A stretch of 64,000 bases of DNA, taken from Streptomyces bottropensis ATCC 25435 (GTDB lineage: Bacteria > Actinomycetota > Actinomycetes > Streptomycetales > Streptomycetaceae). The position numbers and the translations under genes were made by a program. Positions within the stretch are counted from its first letter, which is position 1. Each line of letters begins with the position of its first letter. The notes beneath the pieces are model-generated. The model was not told where the DNA came from and searched no databases. It was given only the letters and a program-made list of their open reading frames with translations. The stretch is taken from contig NZ_KB911581.1 in assembly GCF_000383595.1 (NCBI RefSeq), forward strand, positions 5,415,519-5,479,518, written 5' to 3'. This document shows positions 8,801-17,876 of this stretch, piece after piece.

Positions 8801-9652
8801 GTGAAACTGCTTCGAGTCGGCGCCCCCGGTGAGGAGCGTCCCGCGGTCCGTACCGACGACGGCCGGCTGCTGGACCTGTCCTCTGTGGCCCCTGACATCG
8901 ACGGCGACTTCCTCGCCTCCGGGGGAGTGGACCGGGCCCGCGCGGCGGTCGAGGCGGGAGAGCTGCCCGTGCTCGACCCGGACGGTCTGCGCATCGGCGC
9001 GCCCGTCGCGCGTCCCGGCAAGATCATCTGCGTCGGGTTGAACTACCGCGACCACGCCGCCGAGACCGGCGCGGCGATCCCGCCCCGCCCCGTGGTCTTC
9101 ATGAAGGACCCGGGCACGGTCGTCGGTCCGTACGACGAGGTGCTGATCCCGCGCGGCTCGGTGAAGACCGACTGGGAGGTCGAGCTGGCGGTCGTCATCG
9201 GACGGCGGGCCCGCTATCTGGAGGGCCCCGAGGAGGCGGCCGGGGTGATCGCGGGGTATGCGATCAGCCATGACGTCTCGGAGCGGGAGTTCCAGCTGGA
9301 GTACTCCTCGCAGTGGGACCTGGGCAAGTCCTGCGAGACGTTCAACCCGCTCGGGCCGTGGCTGGTGACCGCCGACGAGGTCGGCGATCCGCAGGACCTC
9401 GGCTTGCGCCTGAGCGTCAACGGCGTCAAGCGGCAGAACGGCCACACCGGCGAGATGATCTTCGGGGTCGACCACATCGTCTCGTACTTGAGCCAGTACT
9501 TGGTTCTGGAGCCCGGTGACGTGATCAACACCGGTACACCCGCGGGCGTGGCTCTGGGGCTTCCCGGCACTCCCTTCCTGCGCCCCGGCGACACCGTCGA
9601 GCTTTCCGTCGACGGCCTCGGCAGCCAGCGCCAGACCTTCGCCCAAGCGTGA
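8801..9652 (+). CDS. FAH-family hydrolase, probable 2,4-diketo-3-deoxy-L-fuconate hydrolase
   Basis: A 283-residue fumarylacetoacetate-hydrolase-fold enzyme. Motifs seen are GLNYRDHAAE, the metal-binding stretch WEVELAVVIG, ISHDVSERE, a lysine in QWDLGKS, and INTGTPAGVALG near the C-terminus. In the non-phosphorylated L-fucose pathway this family cleaves 2,4-diketo-3-deoxy-L-fuconate to pyruvate and L-lactate, which fits the three genes downstream. I chose the GTG at 8801 because AAGGGAG lies 7 bases upstream and family members begin KLLRVG; an ATG at 8783 would add six residues. The next gene begins within or just after its stop, so the genes form an operon, likely controlled by palindromes G and H. 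Confidence 0.85.
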   Translation: MKLLRVGAPGEERPAVRTDDGRLLDLSSVAPDIDGDFLASGGVDRARAAVEAGELPVLDPDGLRIGAPVARPGKIICVGLNYRDHAAETGAAIPPRPVVFMKDPGTVVGPYDEVLIPRGSVKTDWEVELAVVIGRRARYLEGPEEAAGVIAGYAISHDVSEREFQLEYSSQWDLGKSCETFNPLGPWLVTADEVGDPQDLGLRLSVNGVKRQNGHTGEMIFGVDHIVSYLSQYLVLEPGDVINTGTPAGVALGLPGTPFLRPGDTVELSVDGLGSQRQTFAQA

Positions 9653-9666
9653 AAGGCAGCACCCCC

Positions 9667-11004
9667 TTGACTACCACCTCCGCCCGGATCACCGCGGTCG
9701 ACACCTACGACGTCCGCTTCCCCACCTCACGGGAGCTGGACGGGTCGGACGCGATGAACCCGGACCCCGACTACTCCGCTGCCTACGTCGTACTGCGCAC
9801 CGACGCCGGCGACGGCCACGAAGGCCACGGCTTCACCTTCACCATCGGCCGCGGCAACGATGTCCAGGTCGCCGCGATCGACGCTCTGCGACCCCATGTC
9901 GTGAGCCGCTCGGTTCAGGAGCTGTGCGCCGACCCGGGCTCGCTGAGCCGCGACCTGATCGGCGACAGTCAGCTGCGCTGGCTCGGCCCCGAGAAGGGCG
10001 TGATGCACATGGCCATCGGTGCCGTCGTCAACGCCGTCTGGGATCTCGCCTCCAAGCGCGCCGGGCAGCCCCTGTGGCGGCTGCTCGCCCACGCGGAGCC
10101 CGAGTGGCTGGTCTCCCAGGTCGACTTCCGCTACATCACAGACGCCCTCACCCCCGAGGACGCCCTCACCCTTCTGCGCGACGGCCGGACCGGGCTCGCG
10201 CAGCGCGAGGCCGTCCTGCTGGAGCGCGGCTACCCCGGCTACACCACGTCACCGGGCTGGCTCGGCTACTCCGACGAAAAGCTCACCCGGCTGGCCAAGC
10301 AGGCCGTCGCCGACGGCTTCACCCAGATCAAGCTCAAGGTCGGCGCCGACCTGGACGACGACATCCGGCGTCTGCGCACCGCCCGCGCCGCTGTCGGCGA
10401 CGGGGTACGCATCGCCATCGACGCCAACCAGCGCTGGAACGTGGACGAGGCTATCGAGTGGACCAATGCGCTCGCCGAGTTCGACCCGTACTGGATCGAG
10501 GAGCCCACCAGCCCCGACGACATCCTCGGCCACGCCTCCGTACGGCGGGCGGTGGCCCCCGTGAAGGTCGCCACCGGCGAGCACGTGCAGAACCGCATCG
10601 TCTTCAAGCAGCTCCTCCAGGCCGGCGCCATCGACGTGCTCCAGATCGACGCGGCCCGAGTCGGCGGGGTCAACGAGAACCTCGCGATCCTGCTCCTCGC
10701 CGCGAAGTTCGGGGTGCCGGTGTGCCCGCACGCCGGCGGTGTGGGTCTGTGCGAGCTGGTGCAGCACCTGTCGATGTTCGACTACCTGGCGCTGTCCGGA
10801 ACAACGGACGACCGGGTCATCGAGTTCGTCGACCACCTCCACGAGCACTTCACCGCTCCCGTGGTGATGCGCGACGGCCACTACACCGCGCCGCTCATTC
10901 CCGGTTTCTCCGCCACCATGCGGGAGAAATCCATCGCCGAGTACCGCTACCCGGACGGCGCGTTCTGGGTGGCCGACCGCGCTGCTCAGAAGGAGGCGGC
11001 ATGA
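9667..11004 (+). CDS. L-fuconate dehydratase (enolase superfamily)
   Basis: A ~445-residue mandelate-racemase-type enolase-superfamily enzyme that would dehydrate L-fuconate to 2-keto-3-deoxy-L-fuconate. The catalytic KxK is in QIKLKVG (mid-protein), the first metal ligand in AIDANQRW, the second in WIEEPTSPDD, the third in ATGEH, and the C-terminal PHAGGVG loop carries the His. The long insertion with PEKGVMHMA and YTTSPGWLGY is typical of fuconate dehydratases, the group of human ENOSF1. I prefer the TTG at 9667, which follows an AAAGGCAG site and aligns with the broken paralogue; a GTG at 9649 overlapping the FAH stop is the alternative. Its stop overlaps the SDR start (ATGA). Confidence 0.92.
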   Translation: MTTTSARITAVDTYDVRFPTSRELDGSDAMNPDPDYSAAYVVLRTDAGDGHEGHGFTFTIGRGNDVQVAAIDALRPHVVSRSVQELCADPGSLSRDLIGDSQLRWLGPEKGVMHMAIGAVVNAVWDLASKRAGQPLWRLLAHAEPEWLVSQVDFRYITDALTPEDALTLLRDGRTGLAQREAVLLERGYPGYTTSPGWLGYSDEKLTRLAKQAVADGFTQIKLKVGADLDDDIRRLRTARAAVGDGVRIAIDANQRWNVDEAIEWTNALAEFDPYWIEEPTSPDDILGHASVRRAVAPVKVATGEHVQNRIVFKQLLQAGAIDVLQIDAARVGGVNENLAILLLAAKFGVPVCPHAGGVGLCELVQHLSMFDYLALSGTTDDRVIEFVDHLHEHFTAPVVMRDGHYTAPLIPGFSATMREKSIAEYRYPDGAFWVADRAAQKEAA

Positions 11005-11759
11005 TCGGTCTGTCCGGGCTCAGGGCCGTCGTCACCGGCGGAGCGTCCGGTATCGGGCTCGCCACGGCCCGCGCACTGGCGGCCCAGGGCGCGTCGGTGG
11101 CCGTGCTCGACCTAGACCCGGGCGGTGTCAGTGAACCGCTGCTCGGCCTCCAGGCCGACGTCACCGACGACGTCTCCGTGCGCGCAGCCGTGGAACAGGC
11201 CGCCGAACGGCTCGGCGGTCTGGACATCCTCGTGAACAACGCGGGCATCGGCGCGGTGGGCACCATCGAGGACAACCCGGACGAGCAGTGGCACCGGGTC
11301 CTGGACGTCAACGTCCTCGGCATCGTCCGCACTACGCGCGCCGCCCTGCCCCACCTGCGCCGCTCCGCGCACGCGGCGGTCGTCAACACGTGCTCGATAG
11401 GCGCCACCGCGGGACTGCCGCAGCGCGCCCTGTACTGCGCCAGCAAGGGCGCGGTCCGCTCACTGACTCTCGCCATGGCCGCCGACCACGTCCGCGAGGG
11501 CATCCGCGTCAACTGCGTCAACCCCGGAACCGCCGACACCCCCTGGGTCGGCCGGCTCCTCGACGCAGCCGACGACCCCGAGGGCGAGCGGGCCGCACTC
11601 AACGCCCGTCAGCCCATGGGCCGCCTGGTCACCGCCGACGAGGTGGCGGCCGCGATCGTCTACCTGGCGAGTCCGGCCGCGGCGTCCGTCACCGGCACCT
11701 CGCTCGCGGTGGACGGCGGTATGCAGGGATTGCGGCTGCGCCCGGTGGACCGGCCGTGA
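11001..11759 (+). CDS. SDR dehydrogenase, probable 2-keto-3-deoxy-L-fuconate dehydrogenase
   Basis: A 252-residue classical short-chain dehydrogenase. The dinucleotide motif is VTGGASGIG (residues 12-20), followed by NNAG, a catalytic Ser in NTCSIG, and YCASK as the YxxxK pair; the C-terminal GTSLAVDGGM is typical of classical SDRs. The genome position, directly after fuconate dehydratase with overlapping ATGA and an AAGGAGG ribosome site, points to oxidation of 2-keto-3-deoxy-L-fuconate to the 2,4-diketo compound, the substrate of the FAH enzyme. Its stop overlaps the GTG of the aldo/keto reductase. Specificity is inferred from context. Confidence 0.88.
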   Translation: MIGLSGLRAVVTGGASGIGLATARALAAQGASVAVLDLDPGGVSEPLLGLQADVTDDVSVRAAVEQAAERLGGLDILVNNAGIGAVGTIEDNPDEQWHRVLDVNVLGIVRTTRAALPHLRRSAHAAVVNTCSIGATAGLPQRALYCASKGAVRSLTLAMAADHVREGIRVNCVNPGTADTPWVGRLLDAADDPEGERAALNARQPMGRLVTADEVAAAIVYLASPAAASVTGTSLAVDGGMQGLRLRPVDRP

Positions 11760-12784
11760 GGACCACCACGCTGGGCGGCAGCGCCGTACCGGTCTCGGAA
11801 CTGGCGCTGGGCTGTGCCGCCCTCGGCAACCTTCTCCATCCGGTCACGGATGAGGCCGCCCATGCCGCGGTGGAGGCGGCCTGGGACGTCGGTGTCCGCA
11901 CCTTCGACACCGCGCCCCACTACGGTCTCGGTCTGTCGGAGCGGCGGCTCGGCGCCGCGCTGCGCGACCGTCCCCGTGACACCTACACCCTGTCCACCAA
12001 GGTCGGACGGCTCCTCGTGCCGGGCCGGGAGGAAGGCGCCGGCGACGACCTCGCCAACGGCTTCGCCGTCCCGGCCACCCACCGCCGCGTCTGGGACTTC
12101 AGCGCCGACGGAGTGCTGCGCTCCCTGGAGGCCAGCCTGGAACGTCTCGGCCTCGACCGCGTCGACGTGGCCCTGCTGCACGACCCGGACGGACACGCCG
12201 ACCAGGCGTTGCGCGAGGCGTACCCGGCGCTGGAGCGGCTGCGCGCCGAAGGCGTGATCGGAGCGATCGGCGTCGGCATGAACCAGTCCGCCCTGCCCGC
12301 CCGGTTCCTGCGTGAGACAGACATCGACATGGTGCTGCTGGCCGGCCGCTACACCCTCCTGGAACAGGACTCGCTCACCGAACTGCTCCCGGAGGCAGCC
12401 GCTCGAGGCCGGAGTGTCGTCATCGGCGGGGTGTTCAACTCAGGGTTGCTGACGGCCCCCCGGCCAGGCGCCACGTACGACTACGCCCCCGCTCCGCAGC
12501 CGGTCCTCGACCGGGCGCTACGACTCCTCGCGGTCTGCGAACGCCATGACGTGCCACTGCGTGCCGCCGCGCTGCGCTTCCCGTTCGGCCATTCCTCGGT
12601 CGCGAGCGTCCTGACCGGGGCGCGCTCCTCCCACGAGGTGCGTGACACGGTGGAGCAGCTGCGGCGCCCGATTCCGGCCGCCCTGTGGGACGAGCTGCGC
12701 GCCGAGGGCCTGCTGGCCCCGGACACTCCTGTCCCCGCAGCCGCGCCGACCGGGGAAGCCATGCCGTCGGAGGAGCCGTCATGA
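11756..12784 (+). CDS. aldo/keto reductase, probable L-fucose dehydrogenase
   Basis: A 342-residue AKR-fold enzyme. The catalytic tetrad is visible: Asp and Tyr in FDTAPHYG, Lys in LSTKVGR and His in ALLHDPD. The sequence resembles the L-fucose / D-threo-aldose 1-dehydrogenase branch, which oxidises L-fucose to L-fuconolactone with NAD(P)+. It starts at a GTG overlapping the SDR stop and ends overlapping the ATG of the mutarotase remnant, so it is the first step of the pathway encoded near the end of the operon. A lactonase gene, expected for the next step, is not present in the window. Confidence 0.85.
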   Translation: MRTTTLGGSAVPVSELALGCAALGNLLHPVTDEAAHAAVEAAWDVGVRTFDTAPHYGLGLSERRLGAALRDRPRDTYTLSTKVGRLLVPGREEGAGDDLANGFAVPATHRRVWDFSADGVLRSLEASLERLGLDRVDVALLHDPDGHADQALREAYPALERLRAEGVIGAIGVGMNQSALPARFLRETDIDMVLLAGRYTLLEQDSLTELLPEAAARGRSVVIGGVFNSGLLTAPRPGATYDYAPAPQPVLDRALRLLAVCERHDVPLRAAALRFPFGHSSVASVLTGARSSHEVRDTVEQLRRPIPAALWDELRAEGLLAPDTPVPAAAPTGEAMPSEEPS

Positions 12785-12900
12785 AGGTCGCCCTGCACAC
12801 CAAGGTCCGCGCCGACCGCATCGAGGAGTACGAGGCCGCGCACCGGCAGGTGCCCGAGCAACTGACCGTCGTCATCCGCGCCGCGGGCGTGGGGGAGTGG
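12781..12900 (+). pseudogene. L-rhamnose/L-fucose mutarotase, N-terminal remnant
   Basis: The frame starts with KVALHTKVRADRIEEYEAAH, the unmistakable N-terminus of the RhaM-type mutarotase family (about 105 residues when complete), and continues to AAGVGEW. The family sequence is lost after about 40 residues: the following frame encodes nothing recognisable. The metal-free active site of the family needs residues further on, so this copy should be inactive. The ATG overlaps the aldo/keto reductase stop, so it was the last gene of the operon before truncation. Confidence 0.8.
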
Positions 12901-13306
12901 ACGACCGGTGCGGCCGTGCGGCTACGACCTGCCCGTCATCGCACGGCCGGCCACGCCCCAGGGTCTGACAACGTGTCCGATCACGGCCTGTGCGGCGACC
13001 GGCGGGGGAGCCGCGGTCGCGACGGCCTTCGGGCGGTTGCCGCACGAGCTGTCCTGCTCGGACAGCCGCAGCCCTCGCTCTTGGTGTCGCCGTGGCGTCA
13101 TGGATCGGCCAGGCGTGGGGAGCCTGTCGTGACCCGGACCGGATAACCGGCCATACCCCCATCAGCTGCTCGTACAGGATGTAGCTTTAATTTTCAATCA
13201 TTGTCCGCTTGTACTCACGGCGCCGACCGCCGCCGCGGTGACCATGTGCCAGGCCCAGCCGCGGTGCGAGACGGGCGGGCCCCTGCGTTGAACTGAGAGA
13301 ATTCAC
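12901..13306 (+). other. degenerate stretch, no gene assigned
   Basis: Three frames each look briefly coding, with an Ala/Gly-rich stretch in one and a C-terminal-like stretch in another, as if an old gene with several frameshifts lies here. I could not assign a family. The last ~100 bases contain an AT-rich tract (about 13185-13200) that may be part of the promoter of the methyltransferase. Confidence 0.4.
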
Positions 13307-14656
13307 ATGTCCGAAGCAGCCGCAGCAGTTCTGGCTCGTTTCAGTGAACAGGTGCTGGGTCTCCCCCTGCCCGTGGGAATCCGCCTCTGGGACGGCAGCA
13401 CGGCCGGCCCCGAGGACGGGCCGGCCTTCGTCCTGCGTGACCGCGAAGCCCTTCGGCGTCTGCTGTGGCGGCCCGGCGAGCTGGGGCTCGCCCGGGCCTG
13501 GGTGGCCGGAGATCTGGAAGTCGACGGTGACCTGTACGAGCTGCTGAAGCGCATCTCGACGCTGGTGTGGGAACGGGACGAGCCCGGCAGCCGCACCGCG
13601 GCGTTCCGCCAAGCGCTGAGCGTACTGACCACACCCGCCACCCTGCGTACGGTGAGCCGGACGCTCGGCCTCGCGGGGATGGGGCTCCCGCCGGCTCCGC
13701 CCGCCGAAGAGGTGGTGCGCCGTCGCGGTCCCGCGCACAGCATGCGGCGTGACAAGGCGGCCATCAGTCACCACTACGACGTGGGCAACGACTTCTACGC
13801 CCTGGTGCTGGGCCCCTCACTCGTCTACTCCTGCGCCTACTGGCAGGGCGACCCGTCCTCCGGCTCCGGCGACACGCTGGAGCAGGCCCAGGAAGCCAAA
13901 CTGGATCTGGTCTGCCGCAAGCTCGCCCTGCGCGAGGGACAGCGGCTGCTGGACGTGGGCTGCGGCTGGGGCTCGCTGGCCATGCACGCGGCCGAACGCT
14001 ACGGCGTACAGGTCGTAGGGGTCACCATCTCGGTCGAACAGGCGGCATTGGCACGCGAGCGTGTCGCCGCGGCGGGGCTTGAGCACCTGGTGGAGATCAG
14101 GGTGCAGGACTACCGGCAGATCGACGACTCCCCCTTCGACGCGATCTCCTCGATCGGTATGGCCGAGCACGTCGGCAAGAAGCGCTACCGCGCGTACGCG
14201 GACATCCTGCACCGGCTGCTGAAGCCCGGCGGGCGGTTGCTCAACCACCAGATAGCGCGGCGCCCTTTGAGGGACGAAGGGGAGTACCGAATGGACCCCT
14301 TCATCGACCGGTACGTCTTCCCCGACGGCGAGCTGGCTCCCGTCGGTTCCACCGCGTCGCTGCTGGAGGAGGCGGGCTTCGAGGTGCGCGACGTCGAGGC
14401 CCTGCGCGAGCACTATGCCCTCACGCTACGTGAGTGGGTGGCCAACCTCGAAGCACACTGGGACGAGGCGGTCAAGCTGACCTCGCCCGGGCGGGCGCGG
14501 GTGTGGCGCCTGTATATGGCGGCCTCGGCGGTCGGGTTCGAGAACAACACGATGGGCGTCAACCAGGTGCTGGCGGTCAGGACCGATGGTGGCGGCCGGT
14601 CCGGCATGCCGTTGCGCAGGGATTTCCTGGGAACCTCGGCCTCGGCGCTCGCCTGA
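13307..14656 (+). CDS. cyclopropane-fatty-acyl-phospholipid synthase family methyltransferase
   Basis: A 449-residue SAM-dependent methyltransferase of the CFA synthase/mycolic acid cyclopropane synthase family, which adds a methylene or methyl group to unsaturated acyl chains of membrane phospholipids. Key motifs are HHYDVGNDFYALVLGPSLVYSCAYW (lipid-binding entry), the SAM motif LLDVGCGWGS, VGVTISVEQ, and the late MGVNQVLAV. The N-terminal ~150 residues form the extra domain usual for CFA synthases. Length is normal. It stands alone downstream of the decayed mutarotase region, with a weak GAGAG ribosome site 8 bases before the ATG. It has no evident link to fucose use. Confidence 0.9.
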   Translation: MSEAAAAVLARFSEQVLGLPLPVGIRLWDGSTAGPEDGPAFVLRDREALRRLLWRPGELGLARAWVAGDLEVDGDLYELLKRISTLVWERDEPGSRTAAFRQALSVLTTPATLRTVSRTLGLAGMGLPPAPPAEEVVRRRGPAHSMRRDKAAISHHYDVGNDFYALVLGPSLVYSCAYWQGDPSSGSGDTLEQAQEAKLDLVCRKLALREGQRLLDVGCGWGSLAMHAAERYGVQVVGVTISVEQAALARERVAAAGLEHLVEIRVQDYRQIDDSPFDAISSIGMAEHVGKKRYRAYADILHRLLKPGGRLLNHQIARRPLRDEGEYRMDPFIDRYVFPDGELAPVGSTASLLEEAGFEVRDVEALREHYALTLREWVANLEAHWDEAVKLTSPGRARVWRLYMAASAVGFENNTMGVNQVLAVRTDGGGRSGMPLRRDFLGTSASALA

Positions 14657-14939
14657 CGCGGTGTCTCTCGACTTAGGCCCCCGCACCCCCAGGTCTGAAC
14701 AGCATCGACCCACCCCATCGTTGCTCCGGACGCGCTGAAACCCCGTGTCGCCCATGACGACGTGGCAGACGAGCGGGCAACGTCCCGGTCCGCACCGGAC
14801 GCGTGAGGTGATTTCCCGTATGGGGCGTGCCCCGGCGGACCACTTGATGGCACGGCCGCCGGGGCACGTGGTCAGCGAGAGTCCAGATTCGCTGGTGGGG
14901 CTCGCGCTTCCACCGAACTCCTGGTTCACCGCCGCTCCC
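14657..14939. other. intergenic, no gene seen
   Basis: No frame shows coding character. It separates the methyltransferase from a transposase remnant. Confidence 0.4.
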
Positions 14940-15175
14940 TGGGCGGTCGATACCTGCGCAGACGGCAGATCAAGCACACCATTCCCGAGCCGAGGGACCA
15001 GCGCGCCAACCGTCGTCGCCGCGGCAGCGACGGCGGCCGTCCCACCGGGTTCGACAAGCAGCTGTACAAGCCGCAATGAAGTCGAGCGCACGATCAACCT
15101 GGCTCAAAAACTCCAGGACCGTAGCTACGCGCTACGACAAACGCGCCTACGTCTTCCACGGCACCGTGACCCAAC
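14940..15175 (+). pseudogene. IS5-family transposase, C-terminal remnant
   Basis: One frame encodes TIPEPRDQRANRRRRGSDGG then NEVERTIN, the end of the DDE domain of an IS5-family transposase (the final Glu is in NEVERTIN). After a frame change the typical ending ATRYDKRAYVFHGTVT follows. A stop codon interrupts KPQ/NEV. Only the last ~75 residues remain, with at least two lesions, and the N-terminal part is absent. Confidence 0.75.
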
Positions 15176-15279
15176 ATGGAACCACGGCGACCGGCTGCGA
15201 GATCCGCCGGACACCCCCTAGCCGGCGAGGCTGGTGGCGTAGCCGCCACCGTTGAGCTGCGTGCCGCCGGCCCCCAAGG

Positions 15280-15478
15280 ACAACACCGCCAAGAAGGCCA
15301 GGATCCTGATCGGCAGCAACGGCAACGTCACCGCGGCAAGTGCGTCGCAGTCTCCGGCGTCTCCACCCAGCCGCGAGCACTGAGCAACCAGTGGACCTGC
15401 GACTCTGGCAGCACCCTCAGCGCCAAGAAGAACCAGATCTGGCGCCTCCAGGGCATGCGCTGGCCTGCGTTCCTTCCA
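15280..15478 (+). pseudogene. ricin-type beta-trefoil lectin remnant
   Basis: The piece CVAVSGVSTQ...NQWTCDSGS...NQIWRLQ carries the Q-W spacing of ricin-type carbohydrate-binding repeats (family form CLDV...W.C.G...QxW). Upstream residues AKKARILIGSNGN are in another frame, so a frameshift lies near 15330. It is probably the tail of a former secreted glycosidase or lectin. Confidence 0.5.
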
Positions 15479-15529
15479 TGAGGGCTACCGGCACCGGCAG
15501 GAGCCCATGGGCTCCCTTCCCCTGTTCCC

Positions 15530-15785
15530 GGACGGCCGCCGTCCGCGTCGTAGGCCGTCAGGTTGGGGTTGTCGGAGGTCGCCAGCGGCTTGAAGATCAT
15601 GGTGTTGCCGAGGATCTTCCCGATACTGGTGCAGACACCGGCGCCGTCCTCCAAGCGGGCGCGAGCGAAGGTCCAGGGGACGGTCCTGCGGCGCCGATCC
15701 AGCATGACCCGCGCCCAGTTGTACGGCAGCGGCCCGGTCTTGATGCGGCGTCGGCTGTCTTCGCGGCCGAGTTCGACCGGCCGTC
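15530..15785 (-). pseudogene. unidentified coding remnant
   Basis: A minus-strand frame with good third-position GC encodes a mid-protein piece with PLPYNWARVMLD, LEDGAGVCTSIGK and ATSDNPNLTAYDADGG, then degenerates. No start or stop fits. I do not recognise the family; the pattern looks like part of an extracellular protein. Confidence 0.35.
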
Positions 15786-16390
15786 AAATCGCTCGTACGT
15801 TCATCGGCGAGTTCAACAGGCGTTCGGGGTCGAGCAGATCTGCCGTGTGCTGTCCAACTCCGCAGAAAAGCCAGGCTGGTTTAACCTTCAGCGTCTGCAT
15901 TCCGCGACCGGCGTCGTTCCCGCCCGCCGAACACAAGGGCAATTACTACGCCCAACCAGCTCCAACCGGCGGCCGGCCCAACCCGTAGAGCCTCAACTGA
16001 TCCCGGAGCGGTTCAGTGCGTGCAGGTGGGAGGTGCTGCCGCGCGGAGAATGCAGCCTCAGTCGATCACTCAGTGAATGGCTACCAACGGGTCCGGTCAC
16101 CAATTCCCTGCCGACCGAGCCCTTCTGTTGATTACGAGTGCCATTGTGATCTTCCCTTTACCGGTCCCCATACCCAAGTCGGTGTCGCTCTTGCTAGGTT
16201 GATGTCCACACCTCCGAAGCGAAGTCGGGCAGATCCCGCAGTCTCACGGAGGCGTGCCCCCCATGCCTTTATCGAGGCCTTCTTCGGGTGCCCGAAAAAC
16301 GTAGCGGCTGAATTCCCGCTGCCCTCCATCCGCACTTCACGCCGCGTCCTTCGGGCATTCACCCCCATCAACTGGAAAGTGCACACTTAA
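15786..16390. other. long intergenic, upstream of the SGNH hydrolase
   Basis: About 600 bases with lower GC than the surroundings and no convincing gene. It probably includes the promoter of the anchored hydrolase. Confidence 0.4.
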
Positions 16391-17491
16391 GTGATGAGAC
16401 CCCTTCAGAGTGTCGGCTCCCGGCTGACTGTCGCTGCCATGACGATCGTGCTGGGCACGCCCGGACTGGCCACCGCCGACGAGGCGGCCGACGGCAACGA
16501 CGCGACGTACTACATCTCGCTCGGCGATTCCCTGGCCTCTGGCTACCAGCCGGACGTCGACAAGGACACCGACGTCGCCTACACCGACCAGCTGTACACG
16601 CAGCTCAAGCAGCGCACTCCCGGGCTGAAGCACATACGTCTGGGCTGCACCGCTGAGACCACCGAGTCTCTGCTCAAGGGCGGCAAGTGTGACTACCCGA
16701 ACGCCAAGTCCCAACTGGACGCCGCACTGAAGGCCATGGCCCAGCACCACGGCAAGGTCACCTATGTGACCCTCAGCGTGGGCGCGAACGACATCCTGCT
16801 CAACTGCGTCAGCCCGGCCGGCACCCTCGACGGGGCGTGCCTGAACAGCCGGAGCCAGACCATGGCGACCAACCTCGCCCAGATCGCCGGCGCGCTGCGC
16901 AAAGCGGGCGCGAAGGACACCCAGTTCGTGGGCTCGACGTACCACAACCCGTTCCTGGCGACCTGGTTGCTGGGCGCCGAGGGGCAGCAGGCCGCCAAGG
17001 AGTCGGCACCTCTGCTCGAGGCCGCCAACACGGGGATCACCCAGGTCTACAAGTCCACCGGCTTCAAGGTGGCGGACCTGCCCGGGACCTTCTCCTCAAA
17101 CGACTTCACCACCCAGGTGAACGTACCCGGCGCGGGCGAGGTGCCGGCGAACGTGGCCAAGATCTGCCAGCTGACCTGGGCGTGCACGAAGAAGGACCCC
17201 CACCCCAACGCCGAAGGCCACAAAGTGATCGCGGGCGCCTTCGCGGCGGAGCTCGCCAGGAACGACGCGCCCGCTGCGGGCGCGACCCCGACCCCGACCC
17301 CGAGCGAGTCGGCCACGCCCGAGCCCGGCAAGGACACGGGGGCGAACGACCCGAAGACGAACGGAGATCTCGCCGAGACGGGCGCGTCGAGCAGTGCTCC
17401 CGTAGTCGCGGGTGCCGGTCTCGCGGTCGTGGCGGCCGGCGCCGCCGCGGTCTACTTCGCGCGCAGGCGCCGTACGGTCGAGGAGGGCTGA
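16391..17491 (+). CDS. cell-wall-anchored SGNH/GDSL hydrolase
   Basis: A 366-residue secreted esterase/lipase-type protein. The signal peptide ends near GLATADE. SGNH blocks: ISLGDSLASGY (catalytic Ser, block I), SVGANDILLNC (block III Asn) and DPHPNAEGH (Asp and His, block V). Two Cys pairs suggest disulfides, as in the Streptomyces SCO7513-like lipases. A Pro/Thr/Ser/Glu linker then leads to LAETG, a hydrophobic span and RRRR, which is the LAXTG sorting signal recognised by class E sortases of Streptomyces. The enzyme should therefore be covalently attached to the wall. A GTG at 16391 and an ATG at 16394 are both usable; a GGAAAG lies upstream. Confidence 0.9.
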   Translation: MMRPLQSVGSRLTVAAMTIVLGTPGLATADEAADGNDATYYISLGDSLASGYQPDVDKDTDVAYTDQLYTQLKQRTPGLKHIRLGCTAETTESLLKGGKCDYPNAKSQLDAALKAMAQHHGKVTYVTLSVGANDILLNCVSPAGTLDGACLNSRSQTMATNLAQIAGALRKAGAKDTQFVGSTYHNPFLATWLLGAEGQQAAKESAPLLEAANTGITQVYKSTGFKVADLPGTFSSNDFTTQVNVPGAGEVPANVAKICQLTWACTKKDPHPNAEGHKVIAGAFAAELARNDAPAAGATPTPTPSESATPEPGKDTGANDPKTNGDLAETGASSSAPVVAGAGLAVVAAGAAAVYFARRRRTVEEG

Positions 17492-17519
17492 CGCGTAGTC
17501 AGTTCATGCTGACCCGAGC

Positions 17520-17553
17520 AGCGGGCCGCTCGCGGTATCGCGGGCGGCCCGCT
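17520..17553 (+). terminator. stem-loop terminator after the SGNH hydrolase
   Basis: A 15-base GC-rich stem with one mismatch and a GTAT loop, 29 bases after the stop. There is no U-tract, as is common in Streptomyces. Confidence 0.6.
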
Positions 17554-17876
17554 CGGGCTCGGCCACGGACGGCCCAGAAGCAGACCCCAGCCACCCCGGG
17601 GACCGTGCCCCCGCGAGCTCACCGACGGATGTACATGGATACGCTCCCCGCCCTGGTCTGCAAGATCACAAAATGCCGGTTCTGCGCTGCGGGCGTTGTC
17701 ACGTTGTTGGGTGGGTGGGGCCTGACGGTGTATCGAGGCATGGTTCAGTCGGGCTCCGGTCTGTTGCTCAGGCCACTGCGGGCCGACCGGTTAACTGGTC
17801 CCGGATCGCGAAGCGGATGGTCATCTCGGCCCGGTAGCCGGGAGCGGTCATCAGGTGGCGGCGGGGTCGGAAGTGG
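17554..17876. other. intergenic, no gene seen
   Basis: Open frames here are short and lack codon bias. Confidence 0.4.

Noticed and set aside
9924..11759. A 611-codon frame across the fuconate dehydratase and SDR genes
   Set aside because: It is the shadow of real genes in another frame: Arg-rich, no family motifs, and its last third is simply the SDR gene.
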